Shown: in pieces, positions 20,111 to 29,948 of the stretch
Layout: the number at the start of each line of letters is the position of its first letter
Position numbering within the stretch: the stretch's first letter is position 1
Origin: Fragilaria crotonensis
Lineage: Eukaryota; Bacillariophyta; Fragilariophyceae; Fragilariales; Fragilariaceae
Assembly: GCA_022925895.1 (NCBI GenBank)
Contig: JAKSYS010000697.1
Location: forward strand, 1-32,559
DNA: 32,559 nt
Direction of reading: 5' to 3'
The notes under the pieces: generated by a model
What the model saw: the letters and a program-made list of their open reading frames with translations, nothing else
What the model was told of the DNA's origin: nothing
The model's database searches: none
Translations under genes and position numbers: made by a program

Positions 20111-22934
20111 ATGAAGGCAATATTTCCTGCGTTATTGCTTATCATCGCAGCTCGTGCACAAGAGTTGTGCCTTCCAGATTGCTCGACTGGCAAATGCGTG
20201 TTCGATGTTACCGTACTACTGACTGCCGGTGAACTCGGTAAGAGGATCGGCCAGTGGACGTTATTCACCGAGGCGATGCAATGCATCATATACTCACCAT
20301 TTCGCAGGTTACTTTAAAGTCGAAGGATGTGATGGCGTGAACCCGACGCTTGGCTTGGAAATCGGAGTCACGCATACCTTCCTTCAAACTCATGACCACA
20401 ACTACTACCACCCCCTGGGCTTTGCATATTTTCCTGACGGGGATCATGCCGGTCTGGAGGAACTGGAGCCCGGCATTCCACCTCCTGACAGTGGTAGCGA
20501 TTGCGCCGAGACCATGACCTGTCCCGCTCCAATGTATTTTTTGAATGGCCAGTACTTGGGTTCCTACAGCAACGATCCCGACGTATTGAAGCCAACCACC
20601 AACAAAACCTACTTTGGTTTGGACGACTACGAACCAGTCTTTTACTATCCTTACGATCAGTGGTTGGGTCTTGGAAAGTTCAGTGTCAACCTTCGATTTG
20701 ACCAGGTGTACGACAAGGATATCTTCTACTTTTGTCATGTACGTTTTTTTTGCTGGGAAAGGATCGACAATCGATTCCTGTGTAAAGGATTATGCCAACG
20801 ATCTTCACAGTGATACACTCACACTTTTTTCACGCCCTTTTATTACTCAGATTCATCAATACATGACCGGCAGAATCAAACTTCTCCAAAATGGAGTCCC
20901 CGTCCAGCCTGACGAGAACCTGCCGGAGATTCCGTATAAGTACAACGAGCCAACCGAATACGACGAGACTTGCGGATCATTTGGTCTCACTGACTTCCAG
21001 CTTCCGAATCCGCAATGTCCTGATCGATTCATATGCGACGCCCCATCCGACGGGACTATGGGGCAGTTTGCCGCCTGCATTGAAGCACAAAATTGCCAAA
21101 TGTTCATGGGCATGACGACGGGAGTATCAGCACAATCCGTTGCTGCACTCTTTATGCATCAGATGATCCCGCATCACGTGAACGCAGTCCACATGGCCAA
21201 GACCTTGTTGCTGCATGGTGAACTAGATTGTGATGAGTTTAATCCTGACGATCCTGGATGTGTCATGTATGCGATGGGTTTGTCAATTGTAGACAGCCAG
21301 AATTTTCAGATTCAGAAAATGAGGGAGCTCCTCATAAACCAGGGTTTTCCCGAGACTGACGATTGTGTTGTACCCGTTTCTGGAAGTGTTGAGGGTAGCG
21401 ATGAGGAGGGGAAAAGGAACCTCCGCAGATTGGCCGGAGACCACACTGGCGAAGAAACTGGATATGCGTCAAAGGCCGCGAGGGACGTAGTATCCGAAAG
21501 ACCTGAGGACAGCCGAGTGAGTCGAGAGAGCGACATTGCTGCACAACGAAATCTTGAGAACGGCGAAGAAAGCATTTGCATTTCTACCACAGGAACTTAT
21601 ACTGTTCGTGTCAACCTGTATGCAGGCGAACTTGGTAAGTGATGCATACCTGTACTGATTGTATCCGATCATTGCCGGGCTGCACCTAACGTCGCCTCCG
21701 CAATGCGCAGGATACTTTACCTTTGATGAATGTGGCGATCAGATCAATCCTACCATCGGCATGGAGATTGGAGACAGCTACATCTTTGAGCAGTTTGATC
21801 GCAGCAATTACTTCCATCCCTTGGGTTTTGCCTATTTCGCCGACGGAGATCACGCCGGTTTGGACGAGCTTGAGCCTGGCATCCAGCCACATGGAAGCGA
21901 CTCTAGTTGCGCAGCAGATCTGTCCTGTCCAGCCCCCATGTACCTCAAGGACGGCGATGTGCTGGGAACGTACAGTAACAATCCAGACTTGCTAGCAGCA
22001 ACCACGTGGCAGGAAAATTTTGGATTGGACGACTACGAACCACTATTTTACCGTCCCATCCCTGAGTGGTCCGCATCCAAGTTTTCGATCTCTCTCAAGT
22101 TTGACGTGGATGACTTTGACCGTGATCTGTTCTATTTTTGCCACATTCACCAATTCATGTCGGGTCGCATCAAGCTTCTCAAGAACGGAGTTCCTGTCAC
22201 GGAAGGCGATGATCCGGAAGTTCCATACTCGTATGACCAGCCTGGCGAATTCGACGCCAAGTGTGGTACATTTGGCCTCGACAGTTTTCAGCTGCCGAAC
22301 GATCAGTGCTATGACCGTTTCGTTTGCGACGTACCTGACAATGATGCAAACCTGGAGTTATACTCCGAGTGTATCGAGGCGATGAATTGCCACATGCTTG
22401 CAGGCATGACAACCAAGGCCACGTCCATGTCCGGAATCGCTCTCTTTATTCACCATATGGTCCCACATCATCAAAACGCTGTAAATATGGCCAAGGCCAC
22501 CCTTAAGCTCGGCAATCTCGACTGCGATGACTTGACTGGAGAATCTGATGACTGCGTTCTGGAGCAAATATTGCGAGGGATAGTCAATGGTCAGAACCGA
22601 GAGATTCAGGTATGTCTGTGGAGTGTTTGCATCACCTTCATTTGCGCGTTTCTCAATTGTTCGCACGCAGGACATGTACGGAGTCCTTGAGGCTTTGGAA
22701 TTCCCCAGGACGGATGATTGTATTGTGCAGATTCGTGGCAGCGAAACCGCAGACGATGCCGGGTCCTCGGACACCCCTAGCGTAAATAACACTGTTGATA
22801 CAGACGTATTCCCTTGGGAGAAACCCAGGCAAAAGAAAGCCAAGTCTTCGAAGTCGATGGGCATGGAGACCAAGAAGATCGCAAAACGTCATTTGGCGGA
22901 AGGAGTTACACGAGGTTGGATTCGTGGAAGTTGA
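20111..22934 (+). CDS. Secreted tandem cupredoxin-DUF305 protein 2, basic tail
   Basis: Five exons: 20111-20237, 20308-20738, 20851-21634, 21711-22609, 22671-22934 (834 residues). The signal peptide is MKAIFPALLLIIAARA. Module A has CLPDCSTGKCVFDV, HNYYHPLGFAYF and FYFCH|IHQYM (Cys185, His188, Met191), then HQMIPHH. Module B has SNYFHPLGF, FYFCHIHQFM and HHMVPHH. Exons 2 and 4 have exactly the same length as in the other two paralogues. The linker contains KRNLRRLAGD and R419-N-L421 ahead of the module-B start. The last exon ends with a basic segment (PRQKKAKSSKSMGMETKKIA, then KRHLAEG and WIRGS), unlike the acidic tail of the first gene. NKT in module A is a glycosylation sequon. It is nearest to paralogue 3, with only two residue differences in the part of module A encoded by exon 2. 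An extracellular copper-handling role is inferred. Confidence 0.88.
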
Positions 22935-23679
22935 CTCCACGAGATGACAGCAAATGCATATGCACATGAATACATAGTAAGCGATTAGAGCTTGAGCATG
23001 GCGATATGTCCCTGTGAACCCTATCAACTACAGTCAGGGATGTGACTTTGAGACCCAAACGATGGTCAAGATATAGAGGGGATGTGAAAGGTGGAACATG
23101 CTACACCAATAATCAGTAGCGATTCACAAGTGACGATAAACGCTAAAAGTCGTACAGACACATCAGATCCATCTAGTATTGCGTTTGGAAGTGTCGTTTG
23201 CCTGGTTGTGCTCGCCTGAATGGGTCCAAATTATAACCTTGACCGATCGGGCGCCAACACTATGACATATTCATTTTTGATTTGAAGTCGACCTGCCACC
23301 AGTGTGTTAAAAATGTTAAATGCAAAAAGGATGATCTTTATTCAAAACAAAACCGTCATTTGCCGGATCAATCCTTTCGTACACGGTGATACCAGTATGA
23401 CAATCGTACTACATACTTGGCGCAACAAGTACTGCTACACCCCATGTGGGGGGTGGGGGGGGGGCACTTCATCGCACCGTACACCGTACGCCGTAGACTC
23501 CGATTCTATGCTGTATCACAGTCCGTAGTGTCAGTGTATGTATGCATACTGCATACTACGCACTACGCACACAGAATACTCAGTTGATGGCTGTCCTGAA
23601 TATGCTCTCGATGGGAAACGCATGGGCACGCAGCAACATACCCTGCCGCAGATCACAACGACTACCGTAGGTCATAACC
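22935..23679. other. Intergenic region before the cyclophilin gene
   Basis: 745 bases. It includes GTAC palindromes and a GTACACCGTACGCCGTA cluster (about 23405-23530) and a guanine run GGGGGG-T-GGGGGGGGGG at 23448-23464. No protein-like ORF or RNA gene is supported. Confidence 0.45.
23448..23464 (+). repeat. Guanine homopolymer tract
   Basis: Sixteen G in seventeen bases (interrupted by one T) in the promoter-side region of the cyclophilin gene, about 215 bases upstream of its ATG. It could form a quadruplex or be a slippage-prone tract; its length may be unreliable in an assembly. Confidence 0.6.
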
Positions 23680-24444
23680 ATGATTTACTCAGCATTCGTC
23701 TTATCGCGTCGACTCACCTTTCAAACGAAGAATCAATTAGTTCGGACTCTCTCAAATGCTGGTCAACAAAGCAGCGGCAATGGCGGTCCTTCCGTCCGTC
23801 AAATCGGCACCTTCGCCGTTGCTGGAGCCGCAGCGTTTGGCATTTACTTTGTCGCTCGCGAGCTCATGACAAATGATGATGATGGCGAAGATAACACGAA
23901 TCCCACGCCGGTGCCTCCACAAGCAACAATCACCTCCCGGGTATTTTTTGATATCACAATTGACGGAAATCCAGTCGGTCGCATTGTGATGGGATTGTAT
24001 GGAGATGTAGTTCCGAAGACGGCTTTGAATTTCCAAACGTTGTGCGAAGGTGACAAGGAGCTCAATGGTCAGAAACTATCGTATATTGGAACACCCTTTC
24101 ATCGCATCATTCCAGGGTTCATGTGTCAATCCGGTGATATTACTAATCACAATGGTTTTGGGGGAGTGAGCATCTACGGAACCAAATTCGAAGACGAGAA
24201 TTTTCAACTCAAGCACACGGGTGGTGGCGTCTTGAGTATGGCAAATGCTGGACGCAACACCAATGGTTCGCAGTTTTTTATCTGCACCAAGAAAACGTCG
24301 CATCTTGATAATAGGCATGTCGTTTTTGGGACTGTTCTTGAGGGGTACGACGTTGTTAAGATGATTGAAGCGTGTGGACGAAGCAATGGAACGCCGTTCA
24401 AAAGGGTTGTGATTGCAGGTGCAGGTGTGCTGCCTTTGGTTTAA
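23680..24444 (+). CDS. Membrane-anchored cyclophilin (peptidyl-prolyl isomerase)
   Basis: 254 residues, single exon. It catalyses cis-trans isomerisation of peptidyl-proline bonds. The N-terminus is basic and Ser/Thr/Gln-rich ([18 protein letters not shown]) and is followed by one hydrophobic segment ([18 protein letters not shown], about residues 43-60), so a mitochondrial inner-membrane or other single-pass anchor is likely. The cyclophilin domain covers about 85-254: [34 protein letters not shown] (catalytic Arg, Phe, Met, Gln), [28 protein letters not shown]. The usual Trp of the cyclosporin pocket (human Trp121) is His here ([13 protein letters not shown]), which suggests weak cyclosporin binding. 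It sits between paralogues 2 and 3 of the copper-protein family without obvious functional link. Confidence 0.93.
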   Translation: MIYSAFVLSRRLTFQTKNQLVRTLSNAGQQSSGNGGPSVRQIGTFAVAGAAAFGIYFVARELMTNDDDGEDNTNPTPVPPQATITSRVFFDITIDGNPVGRIVMGLYGDVVPKTALNFQTLCEGDKELNGQKLSYIGTPFHRIIPGFMCQSGDITNHNGFGGVSIYGTKFEDENFQLKHTGGGVLSMANAGRNTNGSQFFICTKKTSHLDNRHVVFGTVLEGYDVVKMIEACGRSNGTPFKRVVIAGAGVLPLV

Positions 24445-25407
24445 GATTCAGGTAAAGCACATAGCATGATGAGAAACGACTTAAATCATAAAACTGATTC
24501 ATGTGTTCACCTAATGCAGCGAATCGTGTACGAATAGACGTGCCTATCGGTAGACCAAGGGTTACTCGAAACGTTCCTCCTGGTATATACGACTGGTACA
24601 TGCAAGTATCATAGCTACCGGCTGGGGCGGCACGCTGGCAATCATTCACTGTATGGCACCAGTTCCTGGTCAAAGGTACTAGTACCTTGTACTACAATTA
24701 CGCAGAGAAAATGCATTCAACTAAAAATGCCATGCTCACTGCTCTGCGGCTCCCTCGAAGTCAACTCGAACTGGCGCCAACGAAGACTCGAAGGGGATAG
24801 GTTTTCCAGTTGACCGAGACGACTCGAAATTTGGAACTGGATCAAACGTTATAATGCTTCGGATATCTTGTGACTAAAAAACGTAATCACATAATTGAAC
24901 CACGATCAATAGACACTCGCCCGATTGAGTCATGTGGCACGTGTCCTATTAAATGTGAGAGAAATGGCGTATCTATGTCTTCACATTTCAAACGAAAGAA
25001 TTGGTGTGCCACCTCTTCCGGTTTTGAGCATAGACAGAGAGGTTCTCGACGTAACGAGTAAATAACGTATAAAACACCTTCATGCAGAAAAACTCGTATA
25101 AGGAAGTTCTACTATCGCTGAATTAAGTGCGCGCTGGGTACAATGCCACACGTCGTCGAGTGCGCCGAGCAGGACATTCAGTTAGCAATGCACAAAACAC
25201 TTCCATGGCTACAGCGCGTCACTTATCAATGTGCACATGCACCGTGACGCACGATTCAAAATCTTATGGACAACGGATCGGAGCCGTATTCGCCAAACAA
25301 AGGTGCGCGGGAAGAGGCTGGAGGGACATAACACAGGGAAGAGATTCACATTGCTTGTTTTCTTGGTCAGTAGGGCTCGAGAATTGACACAAAACCACTG
25401 CAAATTC
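24445..25407. other. Intergenic region upstream of paralogue 3
   Basis: 960 bases. GTAC palindromes occur at about 24675-24692 (AGGTACTAGTACCTTGTAC). Open frames at 24870-25061 and 25127-25387 show no protein-like character. A TATA-like element lies at 25068-25074, listed separately. Confidence 0.4.
25068..25074 (+). promoter_or_regulatory. Possible TATA box
   Basis: TATAAAA in the context AACGTATAAAACACC. It is about 335 bases upstream of the ATG of paralogue 3, which is far for a single-exon leader; a long 5' UTR or chance are both possible. Confidence 0.25.
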
Positions 25408-28400
25408 ATGAAGTTGCTAATTTCAGTTTCCTTGCTACTGGCCGTTCGCGCCGAGGACAAGCCATTGTGCCTACCGGACTGCTCAAGTGGCACATGCGTT
25501 TTTGACGTTAGTGTTCGACTTTCTGCTGGTCAATTAGGTAAGGTGGCTAACGATCCAACCATGTGAGAGGATTCCAATGCAGCCCATCTGTAGCTTGGAT
25601 ATGGTTTTGGCGTTGACAATAACAGTGAATCTGAAAGCATCAGTCGCGGCGATGAGTCCAAGAAAGCGCTAGCTAATGCATCTCTGGCTATTCCTTGCAG
25701 GATATTTCAAAGTCGAAGGATGTGGGGGCGTGAATCCGACTCTTGGCTTGGAAATCGGAGTCACGCATACCTTCCTCCAAACTCATGACCATAACTACTA
25801 CCACCCCCTGGGCTTTGCATATTTTCCTGACGGGGATCATGCCGGTCTGGAGGAACTGGAGCCCGGCATTCCGCCGCCTGATAGTGGTAGCGATTGCGCC
25901 GAGACCATGACCTGTCCCGCTCCAATGTATTTTTTGAATGGCCAATATTTGGGTTTCTACAGCAACGATCCCGACGTATTGAAGCCAACCACCAACAAAA
26001 CCTACTTTGGTTTGGACGACTACGAACCCGTCTTTTACTATCCCTACGATCAGTGGTTGGGTCTCGGAAAGTTCAGTGTCAATCTTCGTTTTGACCAGGT
26101 GTACGACAAGGATATCTTCTACTTTTGTCATGTACGTGATTTATCAATGATTCACGATCTTTTTTGTGTATCCATGCTGCTGCATGATTTGTGTGTGATC
26201 TCACAATGATTTACTAATGCTCATGCGCTTTCCACGCCCTCTCGTTTCAAAGATCCATCAATACATGAGTGGCAGAATCAAACTTCTCCAGAATGGTGTC
26301 CCCGTCCAACCCGATGAGGACCTCCCGGAGATTCCGTACAAGTATAACCATCCAACTGAATACGATGAGACGTGCGGATCATTTGGTCTCACTGACTTCC
26401 AACTTCCCAACCCACAATGTCCTGATCGATTCGTATGCGACGCCCCATCCGACGGGACTATTGGCCAATTCGCTGCCTGTATAGAAGCACAAAACTGCCA
26501 AATGTTCATGGGCATGACGACGGGAGTATCGGCACAATCCGTTGCTGCCCTCTTTATGCATCAGATGATTCCACATCACGTGAACGCAGTTCACATGGCC
26601 AAGACCTTGTTGCTGCATGGTGAAGTAGATTGCGATGAATTTGATCCTGAAGATCCTGGCTGTACGATGTATGCGATGGGGTTGTCGATTGTGAATAGCC
26701 AGAATTTTCAGATTCAGAAAATGACGGAGCTTCTTGAACTGTATGGCTTTCCCGAGAGTGACGACTGCGTTGTTCCGGTTTCAGGAAGAGTTGATGAGAG
26801 AGAAAGGCAAGTTCGTAGATTGACCGGAGGCTACACGGGCGAAAAATCTGGAAATGCATCAAAGGACACAATGGAAGGAGTGTCTGAAAGACCCAAGAGT
26901 CGAGACAGCGATATTGCTACACAACGTATCCTTGACGAAGGGGAAAGTAACATATGTATTTCTACTACGGGAACATATACTGTTCGTGTCAACCTGTATG
27001 CAGGCGAACTTGGTAAGTGATGCATACCTGTAATGATTTTGTATCCGATCATTGCCGGGCTGCACCTAACGTCGCCTCCGCAATGCGCAGGATACTTTAC
27101 CTTTGATGAATGTGGCGATCAGATCAATCCTACCATCGGAATTGAGATCGGTGACACCTACACCTTTGAACAGTTTGATCGCAGCAATTACTTCCATCCA
27201 TTGGGTTTCGCCTATTTCGCCGATGGAGATCACGCCGGTTTGGACGAGCTTGAGCCTGGCATCCAGCCACATGGAAGCGACTCTAGTTGCGCAGCAGATC
27301 TGACCTGTCCAGCGCCCATGTACCTCAAGGACGGCGATGTGCTGGGAACCTACAGTAACAATCCAGACTTGCTAGCAGCAACCATGTGGCAGGGAAATTT
27401 TGGATTGGACGACTACGAACCACTATTTTACCGTCCCATCCCTGAGTGGTCCGCATCCAAGTTTTCGATCTCTCTCAAGTTTGATGTGGATGACTTTGAC
27501 CGTGATCTGTTCTACTTTTGCCACATTCACCAATTCATGTCAGGTCGTATCAAGCTTCTCAAGAACGGAGTTCCTGTCACAAAAGAGGACGTCCCCGAGC
27601 TTCCATACGAATACGACGCCCCCGGCGAATTCGACGCACAGTGCGGATCCTTCGGCCTCGATGATTACCAACTTCCCAACGATCAGTGCTTCGATCGGTA
27701 CGTTTGCGGAGCCCCTGATGATGACTCAAGCCTTGGACTGTATTCTAGATGCATTGAGGCAATGAATTGCCGAATGATCGCAGGTGTGACGACAAAAGCA
27801 ACGTCCATGTCTGGAGTCGCTCTATTCATCCATCACATGGTACCGCACCATCAGAACGCTGTCAATATGGCAAAGAGTACCCTGAAGCTTGCCGGGCTTG
27901 AGTGTGACGACTTGACTGGGGACTCGAATGACTGCGTTCTCGAGCAGATTTTGCGTGAGATCGTGAATGGTCAAAATCGCGAGATTCAGGTGAGTATTAC
28001 GGATCAGTTTCTTCTCGTTCGTTCGACGTAATGTTGGCCTCTAACTCTGCTTTCATCGACTGCAGCTTATGTATGGAGTTCTCGAGAAACTTGGCTTCCC
28101 CAAGACTGACGACTGCATGGTCAAGATGGAGCAGCACAGCGCAGATGACGGTCATGACGTTGTCGTTGAAGTTTCCAACGCCAGTACTAACGCCAATGCC
28201 GATATGGACAATCATGAGTCAACGAATGGCGGCACATCAGTGGAAGGCATGCATAAGAAAGCAGGCGAGTCGCCGAAAGGCATGCAGATGAGAGGCGCGT
28301 CGCTGAAAGGATCGTCAACAGCAGAAAAGTCAAGCAAGTCTACGAAGGATGTGACTTCGTCAAAGATGAAAGGGATGTCGGCAAGAGCCAAGTCAGGGGA

Positions 28401-28461
28401 GACGCCCAGTTCATCAAAGATGGCGATGCCTTCGTCTAAGATGAAAGGCAAAAAGTCGTAA
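25408..28461 (+). CDS. Secreted tandem cupredoxin-DUF305 protein 3, Lys/Ser/Met tail
   Basis: Five exons: 25408-25537, 25701-26131, 26253-27012, 27091-27989, 28066-28461 (871 residues). The signal peptide is MKLLISVSLLLAVRA. Module A has CLPDCSSGTCVFDV, HNYYHPLGF and FYFCH|IHQYM (Cys186, His189, Met192), then HQMIPHH. Module B has SNYFHPLGF, FYFCHIHQFM and HHMVPHH. The linker carries RQVRRLTGG and R412-I-L414. The tail (about residues 770-871) is basic and Ser/Lys/Met-rich with imperfect repeats such as SSKMKGMS, SSSKMAMP and SSKMKGKKS; the Met content could add copper(I) affinity. Introns 1, 2 and 4 do not resemble those of paralogue 2, but intron 3 is nearly identical. An upstream in-frame extension to 25231 is rejected because the signal peptide starts at 25408. 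Confidence 0.88.
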
Positions 28462-29069
28462 ATTTTTTGTCGGCTTGGACCGGCGGATATAGAATATAGA
28501 GAACACAGCCGGTGCCATCGCCATCAATACTGACATCAGTGAAGCCACGGTGAAAGCATTGTTCAATTGTTACGAGAGTGATGTAAGTGGTTGGTAGTTG
28601 TACTTAAACACTAGTAGCGTAGATCTGTTCTGGAGTGCCATACGTAGATTACCACTACAGTACAAATCTCCATGCGACCATGCTCATGTGCAACGCACAT
28701 CCAACACGGAGAAATCGGATCTTCTTGCAGTCTCGGGTCTCGGCTCTCGGATCGGACCCCCTGCGAGAACAATTTCGAACTCAATTGAACAGGTTCGAAG
28801 TTCGAAGCATGGCAAGATCGCAGGCGACGGAATGCTATCTACGGAGTCATAGTAGAAAGGTACTCGTACAACAAGACAAATCTGAAGTATGGACATACTC
28901 CAGTACACATTCTCTCTATGCATATATAGAGTATGATAGTACAGGCGCCGAGTACAATGGTACAGGCACGTAGTACAAATACTGTGCTCAGAGAACTAAT
29001 GCTACTTTTCTCAAGATCCATCATCTACATATCGAACACATAATTTCAAGCACACCCTCTACAAGGATC
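28462..29069. other. Intergenic region before the dehydrogenase gene
   Basis: 600 bases. It contains a short tandem of CTCGG (GTCTCGGGTCTCGGCTCTCGG, about 28732-28752), a GGTTCGAAGTTCGAA direct repeat (28793-28807) and GTAC-rich sequence from about 28860 to 28980. The GTTCGAA elements do not belong to a tRNA: no acceptor or anticodon arm surrounds them. Confidence 0.45.
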
Positions 29070-29780
29070 ATGTCAACCTTCAAGAAACTCGCGATCGTTG
29101 TTGGTTTGGGTAGGGGAGGCATTGGTGACAATCTGGCCAAGAAATTCTCCGCCGAAGGCTACAATGTGGCCATGGTAGCTCGATCCTCCCTCTCTCACCT
29201 CGAGGAGGCAATCCCGAACTCCAAATCGTATCAGTGCGACGCGGGCGACCCAGCTCAAGTTGCCGAGACAGTTGAGGCCATCAAGAAGGATATGGGAGAC
29301 AAAATTGACGCGCTCCTCTACAATGTTGGTTCTGGTGTCTTCCGTCCTTTCGCCGACACGTCGTACGAAGACTTTGAACTCTCTTGGCGCGTGGGACCAG
29401 CCGGAATCTTTGTGTGGACCAAGGCTTGTCTTCCATCCATGGGGCCAGGATCCAGCATTGGACTCACTGGGGCGACCGCGAGCTGGCGTGGAATGCCATA
29501 TGCATGTGCCTTTGCATCGAGCAAAATGGCGACCCGAGGATTGGCCCAGGCTCTGGCCCGCGATTTGGGTCCCACCAAGGGCATTCATGTCTTCCACGTT
29601 ATTATTGACGGAATTGTGAAGCTTGCAGGTTATAGTGGGGACAATCCAGATAATGAAATGCTTCATCCAGAAGATATTGCTGAAACCTTTTGGCAGCTTC
29701 ATCAGCAGCCTCCAAACTGCTGGACCCAGGAAACGCACGTTGCTGCCCAAGGAGCCTACGCGAATATTGCTTCAATCTAG
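29070..29780 (+). CDS. Short-chain dehydrogenase/reductase, bacterial-like subfamily
   Basis: 236 residues, single exon. It has a Rossmann-fold NAD(P)-dependent oxidoreductase layout: N-terminal dinucleotide site VVGLGRGGIGDNLAKKF, YNVG in place of NNAG near residue 90, TGATAS, then AFASSKMATRGLAQALARDL. The usual Tyr-x3-Lys is Phe-x3-Lys here. From memory, this change, the HVIIDG segment after the active site, and HPEDIAETFWQLHQQPPNCW near the C-terminus are shared with a bacterial subfamily of unknown substrate, so Phe may be normal for the subfamily. No targeting signal is evident. Substrate unknown. It is convergent with the sulfotransferase, 168 bases away. Confidence 0.88.
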   Translation: MSTFKKLAIVVGLGRGGIGDNLAKKFSAEGYNVAMVARSSLSHLEEAIPNSKSYQCDAGDPAQVAETVEAIKKDMGDKIDALLYNVGSGVFRPFADTSYEDFELSWRVGPAGIFVWTKACLPSMGPGSSIGLTGATASWRGMPYACAFASSKMATRGLAQALARDLGPTKGIHVFHVIIDGIVKLAGYSGDNPDNEMLHPEDIAETFWQLHQQPPNCWTQETHVAAQGAYANIASI

Positions 29781-29948
29781 ACAAATCCGAGTGCGTCGCA
29801 TACTTCTAAACTCTAAAATTCATGGATAACACCTTCCTTATTGATGCAGCATGCACTACGTCTGTCTCTTTTGTTTTGAGCATCGAGGACGCGAAAATTC
29901 AAGTCATACGACACATCTTTGACGATGGCGTGGCTAAATGATACTGTC

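Larger units (their letters stand above)
15630..28461 (+). repeat. Tandem array of three paralogous genes
   Basis: Three same-strand copies of a five-exon gene start at 15630, 20111 and 25408. Exon 2 is 431 nt and exon 4 is 899 nt in all three; exons 1, 3 and 5 vary (148/127/130, 742/784/760 and 426/264/396 nt). Each copy contains two homologous modules, so the array holds six module copies. Copies 2 and 3 are separated by the cyclophilin gene. Confidence 0.9.

Noticed and set aside
19829..20317. 162-codon open frame starting upstream of paralogue 2
   Set aside because: It overlaps the true start; the signal peptide begins at 20111, and the upstream part translates to low-complexity sequence and reads through the first intron.
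28790..28812. GGTTCGAAGTTCGAA as a tRNA T-arm
   Set aside because: No acceptor stem, D-arm or anticodon arm can be placed around it; it is a small direct repeat.
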